NCBI RefSeq assembly: GCF_000715015.1
Contig: NZ_JMIW01000003.1
Span: forward strand, 496,001 to 560,000
DNA: 64,000 nt
Direction: 5' to 3'
Source of the DNA: Erythrobacter longus
GTDB lineage: Bacteria; Pseudomonadota; Alphaproteobacteria; Sphingomonadales; Sphingomonadaceae
Under the pieces are notes generated by a model that worked only from the letters and a program-made list of their open reading frames with translations, did no database searches and was not told where the DNA came from. Each line of letters starts with the position of its first letter. Within the stretch, counting starts at the first letter, position 1. This document shows, one piece after another, positions 16,860 through 26,900 of the stretch. The translations under genes and the position numbers were made by a program.

Positions 16860-18227
16860 TCATGGGCACGCTCGCCTGAATTCTGCATATTTCTTTGCTA
16901 TCACGTCAAGCGGGTCGCGCTGCTTGCTGTCGAAGACCTCTACCATTTGCTCAAGATCGGCATCCGTTAGCGTCACGATCACCTTTCTCTGTCCGGACCA
17001 CAGGTCGATCGTTCGCTTAAACATCGCGGCTTTTAGAGGGTGGCGCGTAACAAAGACGCCGAAACGTCCAAGCTCTTCCGCCATATATCTGTTTACCTGG
17101 TCCACATGGGTGCGCTCAATCGTGGCTACGTTCTTCATTTCGAACGTGACCTGCCGAGAACCGTAGTCCGCATATATCTGCTTCAAGAACGGGTCGCGCT
17201 GTGTGTTGTAGAAAATCAGGTCTCGAATGCTAACGCCGCTGTCCGTGCGGGCTTGCACCTGGGCGAAATCCAAATTGGGATACAGAAGTGACGGGAGAAG
17301 TTGCCCAACAGCATTCTCATACTTGGTATCCGCACCGTCCGTTTTACCAGTGGCGAGCTTTTTGATCTGCGCGAGCTTGCCACGCGCTGACCGCACCGGG
17401 ATCTGAGAAAATAATGGGTCGTTGGCTGCATCCTGAAATGCCCGTTCCTTCGATTCGATATAGGCAGCGACGACACCGTAATTGTCACGATTATAATGCA
17501 GCACCTCGACGCGCGTCAGGTTCTCCGGCTCATGCGAAATCTCATCTTGTGGACAGTGCTTCTCGAAGTATTCCTCATAGCTTATCCACGGCACGAAGCG
17601 GAGCCACCGCTTGGGCACTAGAAGAAGGGGCCGGTTATCTGTCGGATCGATTGGCAAGGTTGTCGCCACGTCGATGAACGAGCGCGAGCGTGGGTCCCAA
17701 ACGTTGGCAACTGTCATGGGCTCCAGCGGGATGCCCAGCCGATTGCACTGGTCTATTGTGAAGTCGATCAGAAATGACTTGAGAAAGCTGCAAGCGAAGT
17801 CGCTGATTCGATCCTTAGAAATGCCCTCCACGAAAAATTGCAGCTCTTCAATGTGTGAAAGGCCGTGGGTCGCATACCGGGGGATGCGACGGAAGATGGC
17901 CAGTATCTCTTGCGCCTTCGCCTGCCCAATGCGCTTCCCTCGGCGCGTTCGGGATGAGCCAAGCCCCACCTCATCGCACTCAGAGGCGGCAACCAGCGCT
18001 TTGATAGCCTCGTCCTCGCCGCCATTCAAAGCGAGCTGGCCCAAGTGGTTGAAAGCGTTAAGCAGGGCCCCATGCAGGGCAATGTCCTGCTGCGAAGGCG
18101 AGCGCCACATGAGAAACGGATCTACGTAGAGCGGGATATCCTCGTCGAAGAATGGGATCGCAAAGTCGGCGTCTCCCTGCGCCAGCGTGACCCCGTGATA
18201 GTCCGTAAGTCGAGGGCGGATTAGCAT
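16860..18227 (-). CDS. Large nuclease-like protein of uncharacterised defence operon
   Basis: 455 residues. The N-terminal half (YVDPFLMWRSP, GLSHIEELQFFVEG, LIDFTIDQCNRLGIP) is not recognised. The C-terminal third carries a PD-(D/E)XK-like core: SIRDLIFYNTQ (Asp near 338) followed by VTFEMKNVATIER with E363 and K365, then a helix with HVDQVNRYM (a Q-x3-Y type motif), a common continuation in Mrr/RecB-like nucleases. It would act on DNA in the cytoplasm. It lies between a second nuclease-like gene 15 bases upstream and two small paralogues downstream. I cannot match the set to a named defence system. Confidence 0.65.
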   Translation of the reverse strand: MLIRPRLTDYHGVTLAQGDADFAIPFFDEDIPLYVDPFLMWRSPSQQDIALHGALLNAFNHLGQLALNGGEDEAIKALVAASECDEVGLGSSRTRRGKRIGQAKAQEILAIFRRIPRYATHGLSHIEELQFFVEGISKDRISDFACSFLKSFLIDFTIDQCNRLGIPLEPMTVANVWDPRSRSFIDVATTLPIDPTDNRPLLLVPKRWLRFVPWISYEEYFEKHCPQDEISHEPENLTRVEVLHYNRDNYGVVAAYIESKERAFQDAANDPLFSQIPVRSARGKLAQIKKLATGKTDGADTKYENAVGQLLPSLLYPNLDFAQVQARTDSGVSIRDLIFYNTQRDPFLKQIYADYGSRQVTFEMKNVATIERTHVDQVNRYMAEELGRFGVFVTRHPLKAAMFKRTIDLWSGQRKVIVTLTDADLEQMVEVFDSKQRDPLDVIAKKYAEFRRACP

Positions 18228-18242
18228 CTCTTCAGCCCCCCT

Positions 18243-19094
18243 CTATAGATCGCGAACGGGCGTAAATGGCGCACCGGTTTCTACTGCTCTTCTGACCTTC
18301 TCACGGATAACGTGATCAAGGGGTAGCTCACGAGATAGCGCCTCATCAAAGTCCTGACCATTCATGCATATGGTGCGGCGCCCGCGCCCGAATGCATGGA
18401 GCCCACCTTCAGAAAAGCCCGTGTAGCTAACAAACAAGCCGCGCGCCCAAGCAGCACGACTGCCCAGTTTGCCATCAAAGATCAGCAGGTCGTCCACTCC
18501 TGTCATCTCGAAGCGCCACTTCGCCTCGAAGAGATAGGTTTCGTGGTCGAGGACGAAACTTCCGTCGATCTCTTCCCCGCGTAGGCGAAAGCTGTTCTTC
18601 GCCATCATCCCGTAGAGATTGAATGCCCCGCGGAGAAATTTTTCAAAGGCATAGCCGCGCGCCTGCGGTGCCAACCCCGAAACGGCAATCAGGTCACGGC
18701 GCAGCTCTGCTACGCGTGCCGAATTGCGTGCGGGTTCGGGTGATGGAGCGCTGTCGGCCGCGCGTGTGCCGCTCAGCTTACCTACAAGATCGAGGACGCG
18801 GCCCTCAAAGTCACCATCGTCCGCCGCGTCGCGCTTGCCGAAGGCCTGTCGATACTCCCAAAGTGATCGAATCGTTCGAGCGGCGGTGGCATTGTCCACG
18901 GTTCGCAAGAAACAGCGCAACCTCTTGGCCTTTGACGTACCTTCGCGCTCCCATTTCGGGTCATCAATGTCCAAATTGAGCTCTTCCAGAAAGAAGTTGC
19001 CCATAGTTCGGTCTGAGAAGTCAAGAACATAGCCCGACTGCATTTCAAATGCTTCATCAAGAAGGCGTATATCTAGGGTGCGCACGTCGCTCAT
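18243..19094 (-). CDS. Mrr-like restriction endonuclease-fold protein, first gene of defence operon
   Basis: 283 residues. The N-terminal half (LLDEAFEMQSGYVLDFSDRTMGNFF, about residues 8-80) is a small helical module seen with nuclease domains. The C-terminal half is a Mrr/PD-(D/E)XK core: RGYAFEKFLRGAFNLYG (conserved Glu), EIDGSFVLDHETYLFEAKW with Asp and E190-x-K192, and a glycine-rich GLFVSYTGFSEGG strand. ATG at 19094 is taken as start; a GTG one codon upstream is equally possible. It heads a leftward operon with at most 15 bases between genes. Confidence 0.72.
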   Translation of the reverse strand: MSDVRTLDIRLLDEAFEMQSGYVLDFSDRTMGNFFLEELNLDIDDPKWEREGTSKAKRLRCFLRTVDNATAARTIRSLWEYRQAFGKRDAADDGDFEGRVLDLVGKLSGTRAADSAPSPEPARNSARVAELRRDLIAVSGLAPQARGYAFEKFLRGAFNLYGMMAKNSFRLRGEEIDGSFVLDHETYLFEAKWRFEMTGVDDLLIFDGKLGSRAAWARGLFVSYTGFSEGGLHAFGRGRRTICMNGQDFDEALSRELPLDHVIREKVRRAVETGAPFTPVRDL

Positions 19095-19591
19095 CACGCT
19101 GTCTTATCGACGCCCAGCGAATTGGGGAAGATTGCCTTATCGGGATAACCACAACGGGAAAGCGACAGGCTGCTCCCCAACGGAGCGCGAAGGGCCATAA
19201 TCCTCGCTACGTCTCCCAAATCAAGGGGGCACGGCAACGATTGGACTTGCCGCGCCCCACCCACCTGAAGAAGGATTTCCATCATCTTGATGCGAAGGAC
19301 TGCCTGTAGGAAGAGTTGGAAGTTTCTGGAACGACCGACAATGAAGAGTTTTGCGGACCGGCAGGAGCTGGGCCGTTAAGCGACTGTCCGGTTTATGACA
19401 GCATGGTCGCGAAAGCGGACACTCCGCTGACGACCCAATTATGACCGCTTGCCTGCAATGTTAAATCGACCGTAAGTAGCAGCCCGACGAGCGTGATTGC
19501 ACTCCTAGGAATTTGGCCTCAGGGCATTTGGCTGAAGCCTGAATAAAAGTCGACTAAACGCGGCGCTGCAGTTCCCGCAGAGTAAGGGGCG
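19095..19591. other. Intergenic region right of the defence island
   Basis: About 500 bases without a convincing gene; it must hold the promoter of the leftward nuclease operon. Around 19430-19450 lies GACCCAATTATGACCGCT, related in inverted orientation to AGCGGTCAT and TTGGGTC at 12730-12755 beyond the other side of the island. A GACTGTCCG sequence at 19382 also recurs at 33356. Confidence 0.45.
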
Positions 19592-20050
19592 TTACGAAAT
19601 CTTGTCGATTTCGGTGATCTCAGCGAGAACTTTTGTCCCGCAAACGATGGTAATCGCCTGGTATTTAGACGCTAGAGCTGGGAATTGGCCGGACACCTCC
19701 TGTGTCGTCAAGACTTGCGCAGAGGGGGCGCTTGGTGCGGTTACTTCTATTATCAGGCGTTGGGTTGGTGGCTGGCGCCGGTCGAGAATGCCGAGCTTTA
19801 GTTCATGGGTGTATCCTGCGGATGGGAATACCACTTGCCCACGCACGTTGAGTTTGGGTTCGCCGTTGCCGGGCATCATGTTCAGCCAGGCTTTGAAATT
19901 GCTCCCTTCCATCACTGGGCAAGCGTCTGCAACGATTTGGCTGGAGGTATCCGGCGCGGGCCCTGCATTATAGGTGCTGCACGCCGAAAGGCTCGCAACG
20001 AGGCCAAGGCCCACAAGTCTTTCAAACTTGGCCGAATTCATAATGCTCAT
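19592..20050 (-). CDS. Hypothetical outer-membrane or periplasmic lipoprotein
   Basis: 152 residues. A signal peptide is followed by lipobox LSAC near residue 23, so it should be lipid-modified and exported. The mature part is beta-rich (KLNVRGQVVFPSAGYTHELKLG, RLIIEVTAP) with a Cys pair that could form a disulfide. No family is recognised. It stands alone between the defence island and the DUF4136/DUF4403 genes. Confidence 0.7.
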   Translation of the reverse strand: MSIMNSAKFERLVGLGLVASLSACSTYNAGPAPDTSSQIVADACPVMEGSNFKAWLNMMPGNGEPKLNVRGQVVFPSAGYTHELKLGILDRRQPPTQRLIIEVTAPSAPSAQVLTTQEVSGQFPALASKYQAITIVCGTKVLAEITEIDKIS

Positions 20051-20248
20051 TCCCCTTATTGATCCATCGCTGCGTGAGCTGATGCCTTTAAAACAGTCAG
20101 ACCAACGGACGCTATGCGATCATGGCCCAGAGCCAGAAACTAAAAAAGCTCTTTCACGCTGGAGAACGCACACCAAGGAAGCTGCAAGGCTGATCGCGAA
20201 GCACATTGCGGCCGCGTTGATCTGAAAACGCATTCCCATCGCCGGGCT

Positions 20249-20857
20249 TTAGCGTGAAGGGAATCCTTCCATTAACCTTCTGACATCTTCTGCGATTGTG
20301 TCTCGCTCACCTGAAAGATCGTCACGACCCAAGACCCGCTGTCCTGCCGCTCGCCACACCGGTCTGCGTTCATAGATGTCGAAAGCGATCACCGCCAGTT
20401 CTCCGGTGGTCTCGGCGCGGTAGGCAACTCTGGGTCCAGATCGCCCAACCTCACCATATTCGAAGTATTGCCTTCCCCATTCCCATTGCTGTGAATTTTC
20501 AGCGAGAAAGCCAGTTACGATCCGCTGTTCAATTGTCGCACCTGCGCCAACCGAGAACGTCAGTGCCAGATCGGCGTCAGCAACCTCTCTCTCGTACGAG
20601 TATCCCTTGGCTTGCATCTCTCGCCGGATAGACGACTTGATCTCCTGCAGCGTCTCACTTGGTATCGGAAGCTGGCCCGTGACCGCCACCGGATCATCGC
20701 CCGACCATGCAAACGATTGGTAGGCTGAGAAGTCAGCGCTCTCATCTTGATCGATGTCGATCGGACTGCTGCTGTTGCAAGAGGCCGTTGTTAAGATGCT
20801 TGCGAGAACAAACGGCACGGCAATTCGCCTGGCAATCCAAAGAGACCTGACATCCAT
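20249..20857 (-). CDS. DUF4136 lipoprotein
   Basis: 202 residues. A signal peptide with a lipobox-like TASC (near residue 27) precedes a DUF4136 domain: SAYQSFAWSGDD, ETLQEIKSSIRREMQAKGYSY, ADADLALTFSV and a C-terminal DIYERRPVWRAAGQRVL, all typical. It likely resides in the periplasm or outer membrane; function unknown. It starts two bases after the DUF4403 gene and so lies downstream of it in one operon. A second DUF4136 lipoprotein is encoded at 29780-30358. Confidence 0.82.
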   Translation of the reverse strand: MDVRSLWIARRIAVPFVLASILTTASCNSSSPIDIDQDESADFSAYQSFAWSGDDPVAVTGQLPIPSETLQEIKSSIRREMQAKGYSYEREVADADLALTFSVGAGATIEQRIVTGFLAENSQQWEWGRQYFEYGEVGRSGPRVAYRAETTGELAVIAFDIYERRPVWRAAGQRVLGRDDLSGERDTIAEDVRRLMEGFPSR

Positions 20858-20859
20858 CG

Positions 20860-22365
20860 CTAATTCCTAATTTTCGTTGTAACACTGCCTTGCGCACTGA
20901 CAGGCATAAACAGGCCAGCGCCTGTAGCGGTTATCTTGCCATGCTTGATGTCGGCAACGTCAAAGGAAAGATCGAAGTCGCCCAGCCTCACTGAGCGTAT
21001 TCCACGACGCGCCTTGCCGATCACATCTTCGTAATCCTTGGCGAAGTCTTCGACCAGCGCTTGCTCGATCTCGGTCCGGACCTCATCGCTTGCCAGAACG
21101 CGAACCAGCAGATCGCCGATATCGGTGTTCATGTCGCCAAACACTTGCAACCCTTCGACGCGGATCACTTCACTGTTGGGCGCGGTTACAGGCGTGCCGG
21201 TCAGCCACACGACACCGCGCGATCGACCCCATATGCGGCCCGTGATATTGCCCACCGGCTCCACTTCAGCCTCCACACCCACGGCGATGCGCCCATTTTC
21301 GGTGGCGTACAGAGTGACGGTCTCAAAGGTGACATTGAGCGTGCCCAATTCCTCCTTCGCGATGCCTCGATCAGCCAGCCTGCGCAGCGCACGTAGGATA
21401 ACTGGCTCAACTTGCGCATAATCGGCGAGCACCGGGATTGTGACGTCAAAGCCGCGCCCACCACTGACCCCGACATTGGCGCTCAAAGGTGTAGCGTCAG
21501 GTTGAGCGGGTTCCTCGCCAACAAATACCTCCAGATCGGCCCTTAGCATCAGATCGGTCGATATGCTGTTTGCAGCAATACGCACGCCGCTTGTGCCGGC
21601 CTCTCTGGGGAGGACGCGCAGCCAGACGGGTGGGTTCTCACGGTTCAGCGAAATTGTGTCGAACCCGCTGCGCCAAGCGCTGTTGACCTGTGATCGAAGG
21701 TCGACTTTCCTGATTTGCGCTTCGAGACTGCGTTCTACGGAAGCGAGGATTTTCCTTAGTTCAGGATCGGCAAACTTGGTCAGCTTAATGCGCTGCCCTG
21801 CCACGATGACGCTCGGCTCTTCAAACCATTGGTAGGATATTCGGACATCCGGGCGCAGCCGCCAATCCGCGTTCACACCCAGTGTCGCGCGCATCGTCAT
21901 GATCGCCGTGGCGCTTGCCGTCTCGCGTTTGATGATGTCGCCGATGTCGCGAATTTCGATCTCAGCATTCACTGGGAAGCTCGCGCTAAGCGTCCGCCCG
22001 CTACCGCCGAGCGATATTGTGCCGCGCCGAACCTCTCCGACAAGGTTGCAACTGATCTTGGGGGTGCGGAACAGATTCTGCTTAAATATCCGGACTGTCT
22101 CGCGCGGCACGCATTCTTCGACCCGCTGGTTGATTTTGAACAGTGTTCTGGGAGTGTCCTGCTCCAAGCCGCGCCGAACCTGGTCAATCGGTACTCTGAC
22201 GCTGGTCACCACGACCGATGGATGGGTCTCATAGTCTGGCGGCGTCTCAACCCTTGGGGGGATCGAATAGTCTTGGATGCGGACATAGAACCATATGAAA
22301 TATATCGCCGCTCCGGCAAGCAAGACCGCGACAGTCGCAACGCCGAAAAGCGCCTTTCGGATCAT
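20860..22365 (-). CDS. DUF4403 family envelope protein
   Basis: 501 residues. One N-terminal membrane anchor (about residues 5-27, VATVAVLLAGAAIYFIWFYV) precedes a large periplasmic beta-rich region with two repeated halves, as in DUF4403 proteins, which resemble lipid-binding tubular (SMP/BPI-like) folds. PPDYETHPSVVVTSVRVPI starts the domain. The first base quartet overlaps the upstream channel gene (ATGA). Function in envelope lipid or metabolite handling is possible but only inferred from fold resemblance. Confidence 0.8.
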   Translation of the reverse strand: MIRKALFGVATVAVLLAGAAIYFIWFYVRIQDYSIPPRVETPPDYETHPSVVVTSVRVPIDQVRRGLEQDTPRTLFKINQRVEECVPRETVRIFKQNLFRTPKISCNLVGEVRRGTISLGGSGRTLSASFPVNAEIEIRDIGDIIKRETASATAIMTMRATLGVNADWRLRPDVRISYQWFEEPSVIVAGQRIKLTKFADPELRKILASVERSLEAQIRKVDLRSQVNSAWRSGFDTISLNRENPPVWLRVLPREAGTSGVRIAANSISTDLMLRADLEVFVGEEPAQPDATPLSANVGVSGGRGFDVTIPVLADYAQVEPVILRALRRLADRGIAKEELGTLNVTFETVTLYATENGRIAVGVEAEVEPVGNITGRIWGRSRGVVWLTGTPVTAPNSEVIRVEGLQVFGDMNTDIGDLLVRVLASDEVRTEIEQALVEDFAKDYEDVIGKARRGIRSVRLGDFDLSFDVADIKHGKITATGAGLFMPVSAQGSVTTKIRN

Positions 22366-22787
22366 TCGGCCCGTGCGCCTCTCAAACGCACGATGAATTC
22401 GATCAGATACGCCGTTACGAGGCTAAAAAGTATCAAGCCGTTCGCCGCGATAATGCCCGACAGCAGCCGCCAGTCTTTGCCGATCACGACATCGCCGAAC
22501 CCGAGTGTGGTGAAGGACACTACCGAGAAATAGACAGCTTCTTCAAGCGTCTCGAATTGACCGAGCACAAGGAACGCGCCCGCCCAAACCCACACCGAGA
22601 TCGACAAGGCCGCGAGCAGCCATAGGACAATCCCGGAAAGCGAGACCATAAGCCGCACGAAGGGATTACCGGAGATTAGCCACTGCCCGTTTCTGGTCAG
22701 CGTAGCGCTGGCGATGGCGATAAAGCCAACGGTTATAAAGATGGTTAGGCAGACCAGCGCCGAACCCAAGACTAGCTGAGCAAACAT
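22362..22787 (-). CDS. Two-TM potassium channel family protein
   Basis: 141 residues. The selectivity-filter segment TTLGFGD (near residue 94) follows a pore helix (EAVYFSVVSFTTLGFGDVV), with transmembrane helices before (about residues 48-75) and after (112-133) and an extra N-terminal hydrophobic helix. This is the Ion_trans_2 / KcsA-like layout without a cytoplasmic RCK domain. It would conduct K+ as a tetramer in the inner membrane. It heads the leftward DUF4403/DUF4136 operon and diverges from the RND efflux operon. Confidence 0.85.
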   Translation of the reverse strand: MFAQLVLGSALVCLTIFITVGFIAIASATLTRNGQWLISGNPFVRLMVSLSGIVLWLLAALSISVWVWAGAFLVLGQFETLEEAVYFSVVSFTTLGFGDVVIGKDWRLLSGIIAANGLILFSLVTAYLIEFIVRLRGARAE

Positions 22788-22813
22788 TTGTCGTAGACCT
22801 CTAGGACACGTCC

Positions 22814-22866
22814 GGAAGTGACTTCCTGATATGGGTTTGACTCATATGCATGAACGGTGTTAGATA
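22814..22866 (+). promoter_or_regulatory. Promoter and operator region of the RND efflux operon
   Basis: -35 TTGACT (22837-22842), 18-base spacer, -10 TAGATA (22861-22866), 36 bases before the adaptor ATG. The -35 box sits between half-sites ATATG and CATAT (22829-22847), and a palindrome GGAAGT-G-ACTTCC (22814-22826) lies just upstream. Both look like repressor or activator sites, but no regulator gene is adjacent. Confidence 0.55.
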
Positions 22867-22902
22867 ACAGCGCTTAGATGTGTTGATGGGGATCGTCAGC
22901 GA

Positions 22903-23973
22903 ATGAATGGGATACGGCCAAGCACAACTTGGCGCAGCTTTGTTGTTGCATTGTGCGTTGTTTTGTCAGGATGCGGCGCATCCGACATTGAAGAGCCAGA
23001 GATTATTCGCCCGGCCAAGCTGTTCACCGTTGAAGCAGCGAATAAGCGGCTGGATGTCAGCTTTCCGGCAATCATCGAGGCGCGCAGTTCCTCAACGCTA
23101 ACGTTTCAAGTTGGAGGCCTGCTGGAAAGCTTCCCGATTTCCGAAGGTCAGCCGGTGCGCAAGGGGCAAGTGCTCGGACGATTGGATCAGCGTCGATACG
23201 CGAACGCTGTTTCCTCGGCTCAGGCACAGTTCGACAACGCCAAGAGCGAGTATGAGAGCGCGGCGGCTCTGCTTGAGCAAAACGCCATCGCGGCGATTAC
23301 AGTCCAACAGCGAGAGGCGCAGCGCGATGTTGCCGCCGCCACGCTAGACAGCGCTAAGAAAGATCTGGCCGACACAATTCTGCGCGCTCCGTTCAGTGGG
23401 ATCGTTGCAGCAAAGCTGGCCACGCGGTTTGAAAATATCAGCCCGCAGCAAGAGATCGTTACGCTGCAGTCGCAAGGCGCAGCTGAAGCGGTTGTGAGCG
23501 TGCCCGCCAGCCTCGTTGCTCGCTTTGCGGGGCGCGAGCCGACCAACGAATATGTCGTTCTTTCTTCCGCGCCTGATGTGCAGATCCCAGGGCGCTTTCT
23601 TTCCGCTCGAACGCAGGCGGATACGCAGTCCCAAACCTTTCGCGTGAAGTTTGCCTTCAGTCCGCCTCCCGGCGTCACGGTCCTGCCCGGCATGACCGCG
23701 ACCGTTTATGTCGGGCGCGAACTGCTTGACGATGAGCTTGCTGGAGATGGCATTACAGTGCCCGTTGGTGCAATCCAGTCAGACGGCAAGAAGCGGTATG
23801 TCTGGATCGTTGATCGCAAGACCATGACCGTTTCGAAACGAGCCGTCACCGTTGCCAAAAGCGTGGGCGAAGAAATCGCCATTACCGATGGGCTTAAGAC
23901 CGGCGAAACAATCGTTGGTGCCGGAGCTGCCTACCTTCATGATGGGATGAAAATTCGTCCCTACGACAGCTGA
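22903..23973 (+). CDS. RND efflux periplasmic adaptor (membrane fusion protein), lipoprotein
   Basis: 356 residues. A signal peptide with lipobox LSGC (near residue 25) anchors it to the inner membrane. The HlyD/AcrA-type order is seen: beta-barrel lead-in, lipoyl half-motif (LTFQVGGLLESFPISEGQPV, VLGRLDQ), a helical hairpin (about 95-150), the second lipoyl half (ILRAPFSGIVAAKLA) and a C-terminal membrane-proximal domain (DGITVPVGAIQSDG). It links the inner-membrane pump to the outer-membrane channel; both follow in the same operon. Confidence 0.92.
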   Translation: MNGIRPSTTWRSFVVALCVVLSGCGASDIEEPEIIRPAKLFTVEAANKRLDVSFPAIIEARSSSTLTFQVGGLLESFPISEGQPVRKGQVLGRLDQRRYANAVSSAQAQFDNAKSEYESAAALLEQNAIAAITVQQREAQRDVAAATLDSAKKDLADTILRAPFSGIVAAKLATRFENISPQQEIVTLQSQGAAEAVVSVPASLVARFAGREPTNEYVVLSSAPDVQIPGRFLSARTQADTQSQTFRVKFAFSPPPGVTVLPGMTATVYVGRELLDDELAGDGITVPVGAIQSDGKKRYVWIVDRKTMTVSKRAVTVAKSVGEEIAITDGLKTGETIVGAGAAYLHDGMKIRPYDS

Positions 23974-23984
23974 GGTCTGATCCG

Positions 23985-26900
23985 ATGGGACCGGCTGAGT
24001 TTTCGATCAAGAACCGCTTGATCATGTTCATCATCATTGCGCTGGTAATGGTGGGAGGATGGTACAGCTATCAGAACATTGCGCGGTTCGAGGACCCTGA
24101 GTTCACGATCCGAACCGCGCAAGTGGTGACCCAATATCCCGGCGCAACGCCCGAAGAGGTCGCGAACGAAGTCACAGAGACACTCGAAAGCGCGATCCAG
24201 CAATTGGGGGAAGTCGACGAGGTGCGATCCGTATCCTCCGCAGGTCGGTCGGAAATCAGTGTCGATATTCTCTACAGCGCGTCCCCGAGCAAAGAGAGCC
24301 TGCAACAAATCTGGAGCAAGCTGCGCAACAAGGTGACCGATGCGACCGGGCAGCTCCCGCCCGGTGCCAGCACGCCCTATGTCGCTGATGATTTTGGCGA
24401 CGTTTATGGCCTGTCTTACCTTGTAACCGGAGACGGGTATTCGTCCGCTGAAGTGTATGAATATGTCCGGTCGCTCAGGACAGACCTGCTTGAGGTTGAT
24501 GATGTTGCCAAGGTCCAGCTGTTCGGCGCGCAACAAGAGGCAATTTATGTCGAGGTCTCGCGCGAAAGGGCCAACGCTCTTGGCCTATCAGTAGAGCAGA
24601 TTTACGCTGACCTGGATCAGCAAAACTCGGTTGCATCGGCAGGAGACGTGCAGTTCGGTGATCGCCGAACCCGACTTCAGATCACCGGTGAAATCGCCTC
24701 GGTTGAAGCTATTCGCAACCTCGTGATTTCGACCGCGACGTCAGGGCAAATCGTGACCCTTCGCGACGTGGCAGACGTCACCAGAGGCTATATCGATCCG
24801 CCTGCGAACATCGTTCGCTGGAATGGCAAACCCGCTATCGCCATCGGCGTCTCGAACGTTTCGGGCGCCAATGTCTCGAAGATGGGCGAAGCGATCGATG
24901 CCAAGCTTGATCAGACCAAATCCTTGCGGCCACTCGGTATCGAAGTTCATGAGTTCTATCATCAGGGCAAAGTGACGACGGAGGCGGTCTCGAACTTCGC
25001 CGTCAATGTGGTCGCTGCGCTGGTGATCGTCTTGGTCACGCTGTTCTTCTTCATGGGCCTGCGGTCAGCGATCATCATTGGAGCAACGTTGATCGTGACG
25101 ATTGCCGCCACGCTCGCCGTGATGTTCGTCTGGGGCATTCCGATGCACCGCATTTCACTGGGTGCGCTGATTATTGCGCTTGGCATGTTGGTAGATAATG
25201 CGATCGTGGTCACAGAGGGCATTCTTGTCGGCACGCAGCAAGGCCGCAAGAAGCTCGAGATTGCCAAGGAAATCGTAGAGCGCACGATTTGGCCGTTGCT
25301 CGGCGGTACACTGGTGGGCATCATCGCGTTTGCGCCGATCGGCTTTGCACCAGGGTCTACGGCTGAGTTTACCGGCGATCTCTTCTGGGTGGTGATGATT
25401 TCGCTGCTGTTTAGTTGGGTGTTTGCGATCACCGCGGTCCCGCTCTTCGCCGACCTTTTGTTCAAGGAAAGCGATGGGCCGGTCGAGGAAAAGCCCGAGC
25501 ATCCGTTTTTCAAACGCTACCGGTCTTTGATGCGCGGAGTGTTGGCGCGCTCCAATTTGGCGATCCTCGCTGTTGTCGGGATGTTTGTTGCAGCGATTTT
25601 CGCGTTCAACTTCGTCAAATCCGGGTTTTTCCCGCCATCGACCAGCCCGCAGATCGTCGTCGATTTCTCGATGCCCGAAGGTACGGACATTTCGGTAACC
25701 GATGCGAAAATGCGAGAGCTGGAAGGCTTTCTGGATGGGATGGAAGGTATCAAAGGCGTCCAAACTCTCGTGGGTCAGGGCACCTTGCGGTACATGCTCG
25801 TCTATTCTCCGGAATCGCCAACATCGTCTTACGGGCAATTCCTGATCCGTACGGTATCATACGACGCGATTGCGGGTCTTCTCCCGCAGATACAACAGCA
25901 CATCGATGTCAACTTCCCTAACGCTCAGGCAAAGGTGTGGCAATTCCAGCTTGGGCCGGGCGGTGGTTCTAAGATTGAGGCTGAGTTCTCAGGGCGCGAT
26001 ATTACGGTCCTTCGCGAACTGGCTGATAAGGCCAAGGCGATCATGGCCGCCGATGGCCGGGCGATATCGATCAAGGATGACTGGCGACAACCCGTCAGCG
26101 TGGTCGAGGTCATTTACGATGCCGACAGCGGCCGCCGTTTAGGCATTTCGCGCGAAGACCTCGCCAATGCTCTTCGCACCAATTTCTCCGGTCGAGACGT
26201 TGGGGTCTATCGCGAGGCTGATCAGCTCATCCGCATAATCTCGCGCGCACCTGAACGCGAACGGATCGATGAGGCGGCGCTTCAAGGGGTTCAGATTTTC
26301 AGCCAGACCAGCGGATCGGCTGTACCGATCCTCGAGGTCGTCGATGGTTTCGAAACGGTTTGGCAAAACGCGAAATTGCGCCGTGTCGACCGTGTTTGGA
26401 CCATCAACGCTCAGGCCGATCCCTTGCCCGGAGAGCTCGCATCAACTCTTTTCGAACGCCTACGCCCTCAGATTGAGGAGATCGCACTGCCTGAAGGGTA
26501 TGAGCTTAAATGGAACGGCGAGTTCGGCGACAGCGCTGAGGCGAATGAGAGCCTGGCTAGCACGCTACCGTTAGGCTTCCTTGCAATGGTTCTTGTCGTT
26601 GTGGTGCTGTTCAACGCGCTTAAACAGCCGCTCGTGATCTGGCTGATTGTACCTTTGGCCCTAATTGGCGTGGTCATCGGCCTGCTGGCCACCGACACCG
26701 CAATGGAGTTCATGGCGATCCTCGGCTTGCTCTCGCTATCGGGCTTGCTGATCAAGAACGCCATTGTTCTGGTTGATCAGATGGATCTGGAGATACGCGA
26801 GGGCAAACCTCGCTTCGATGCGGTGCTCGATTCCGCAGCAAGCCGCGTGAGGCCGGTGATGATGGGCTCTTTGACCACAGTGCTTGGCGTCATTCCCCTT

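Noticed and set aside
20043..20225. Small rightward gene overlapping the start of the 19592-20050 lipoprotein gene
   Set aside because: No ribosome binding site, polar composition without domains, and it would overlap a better-supported signal-peptide gene.
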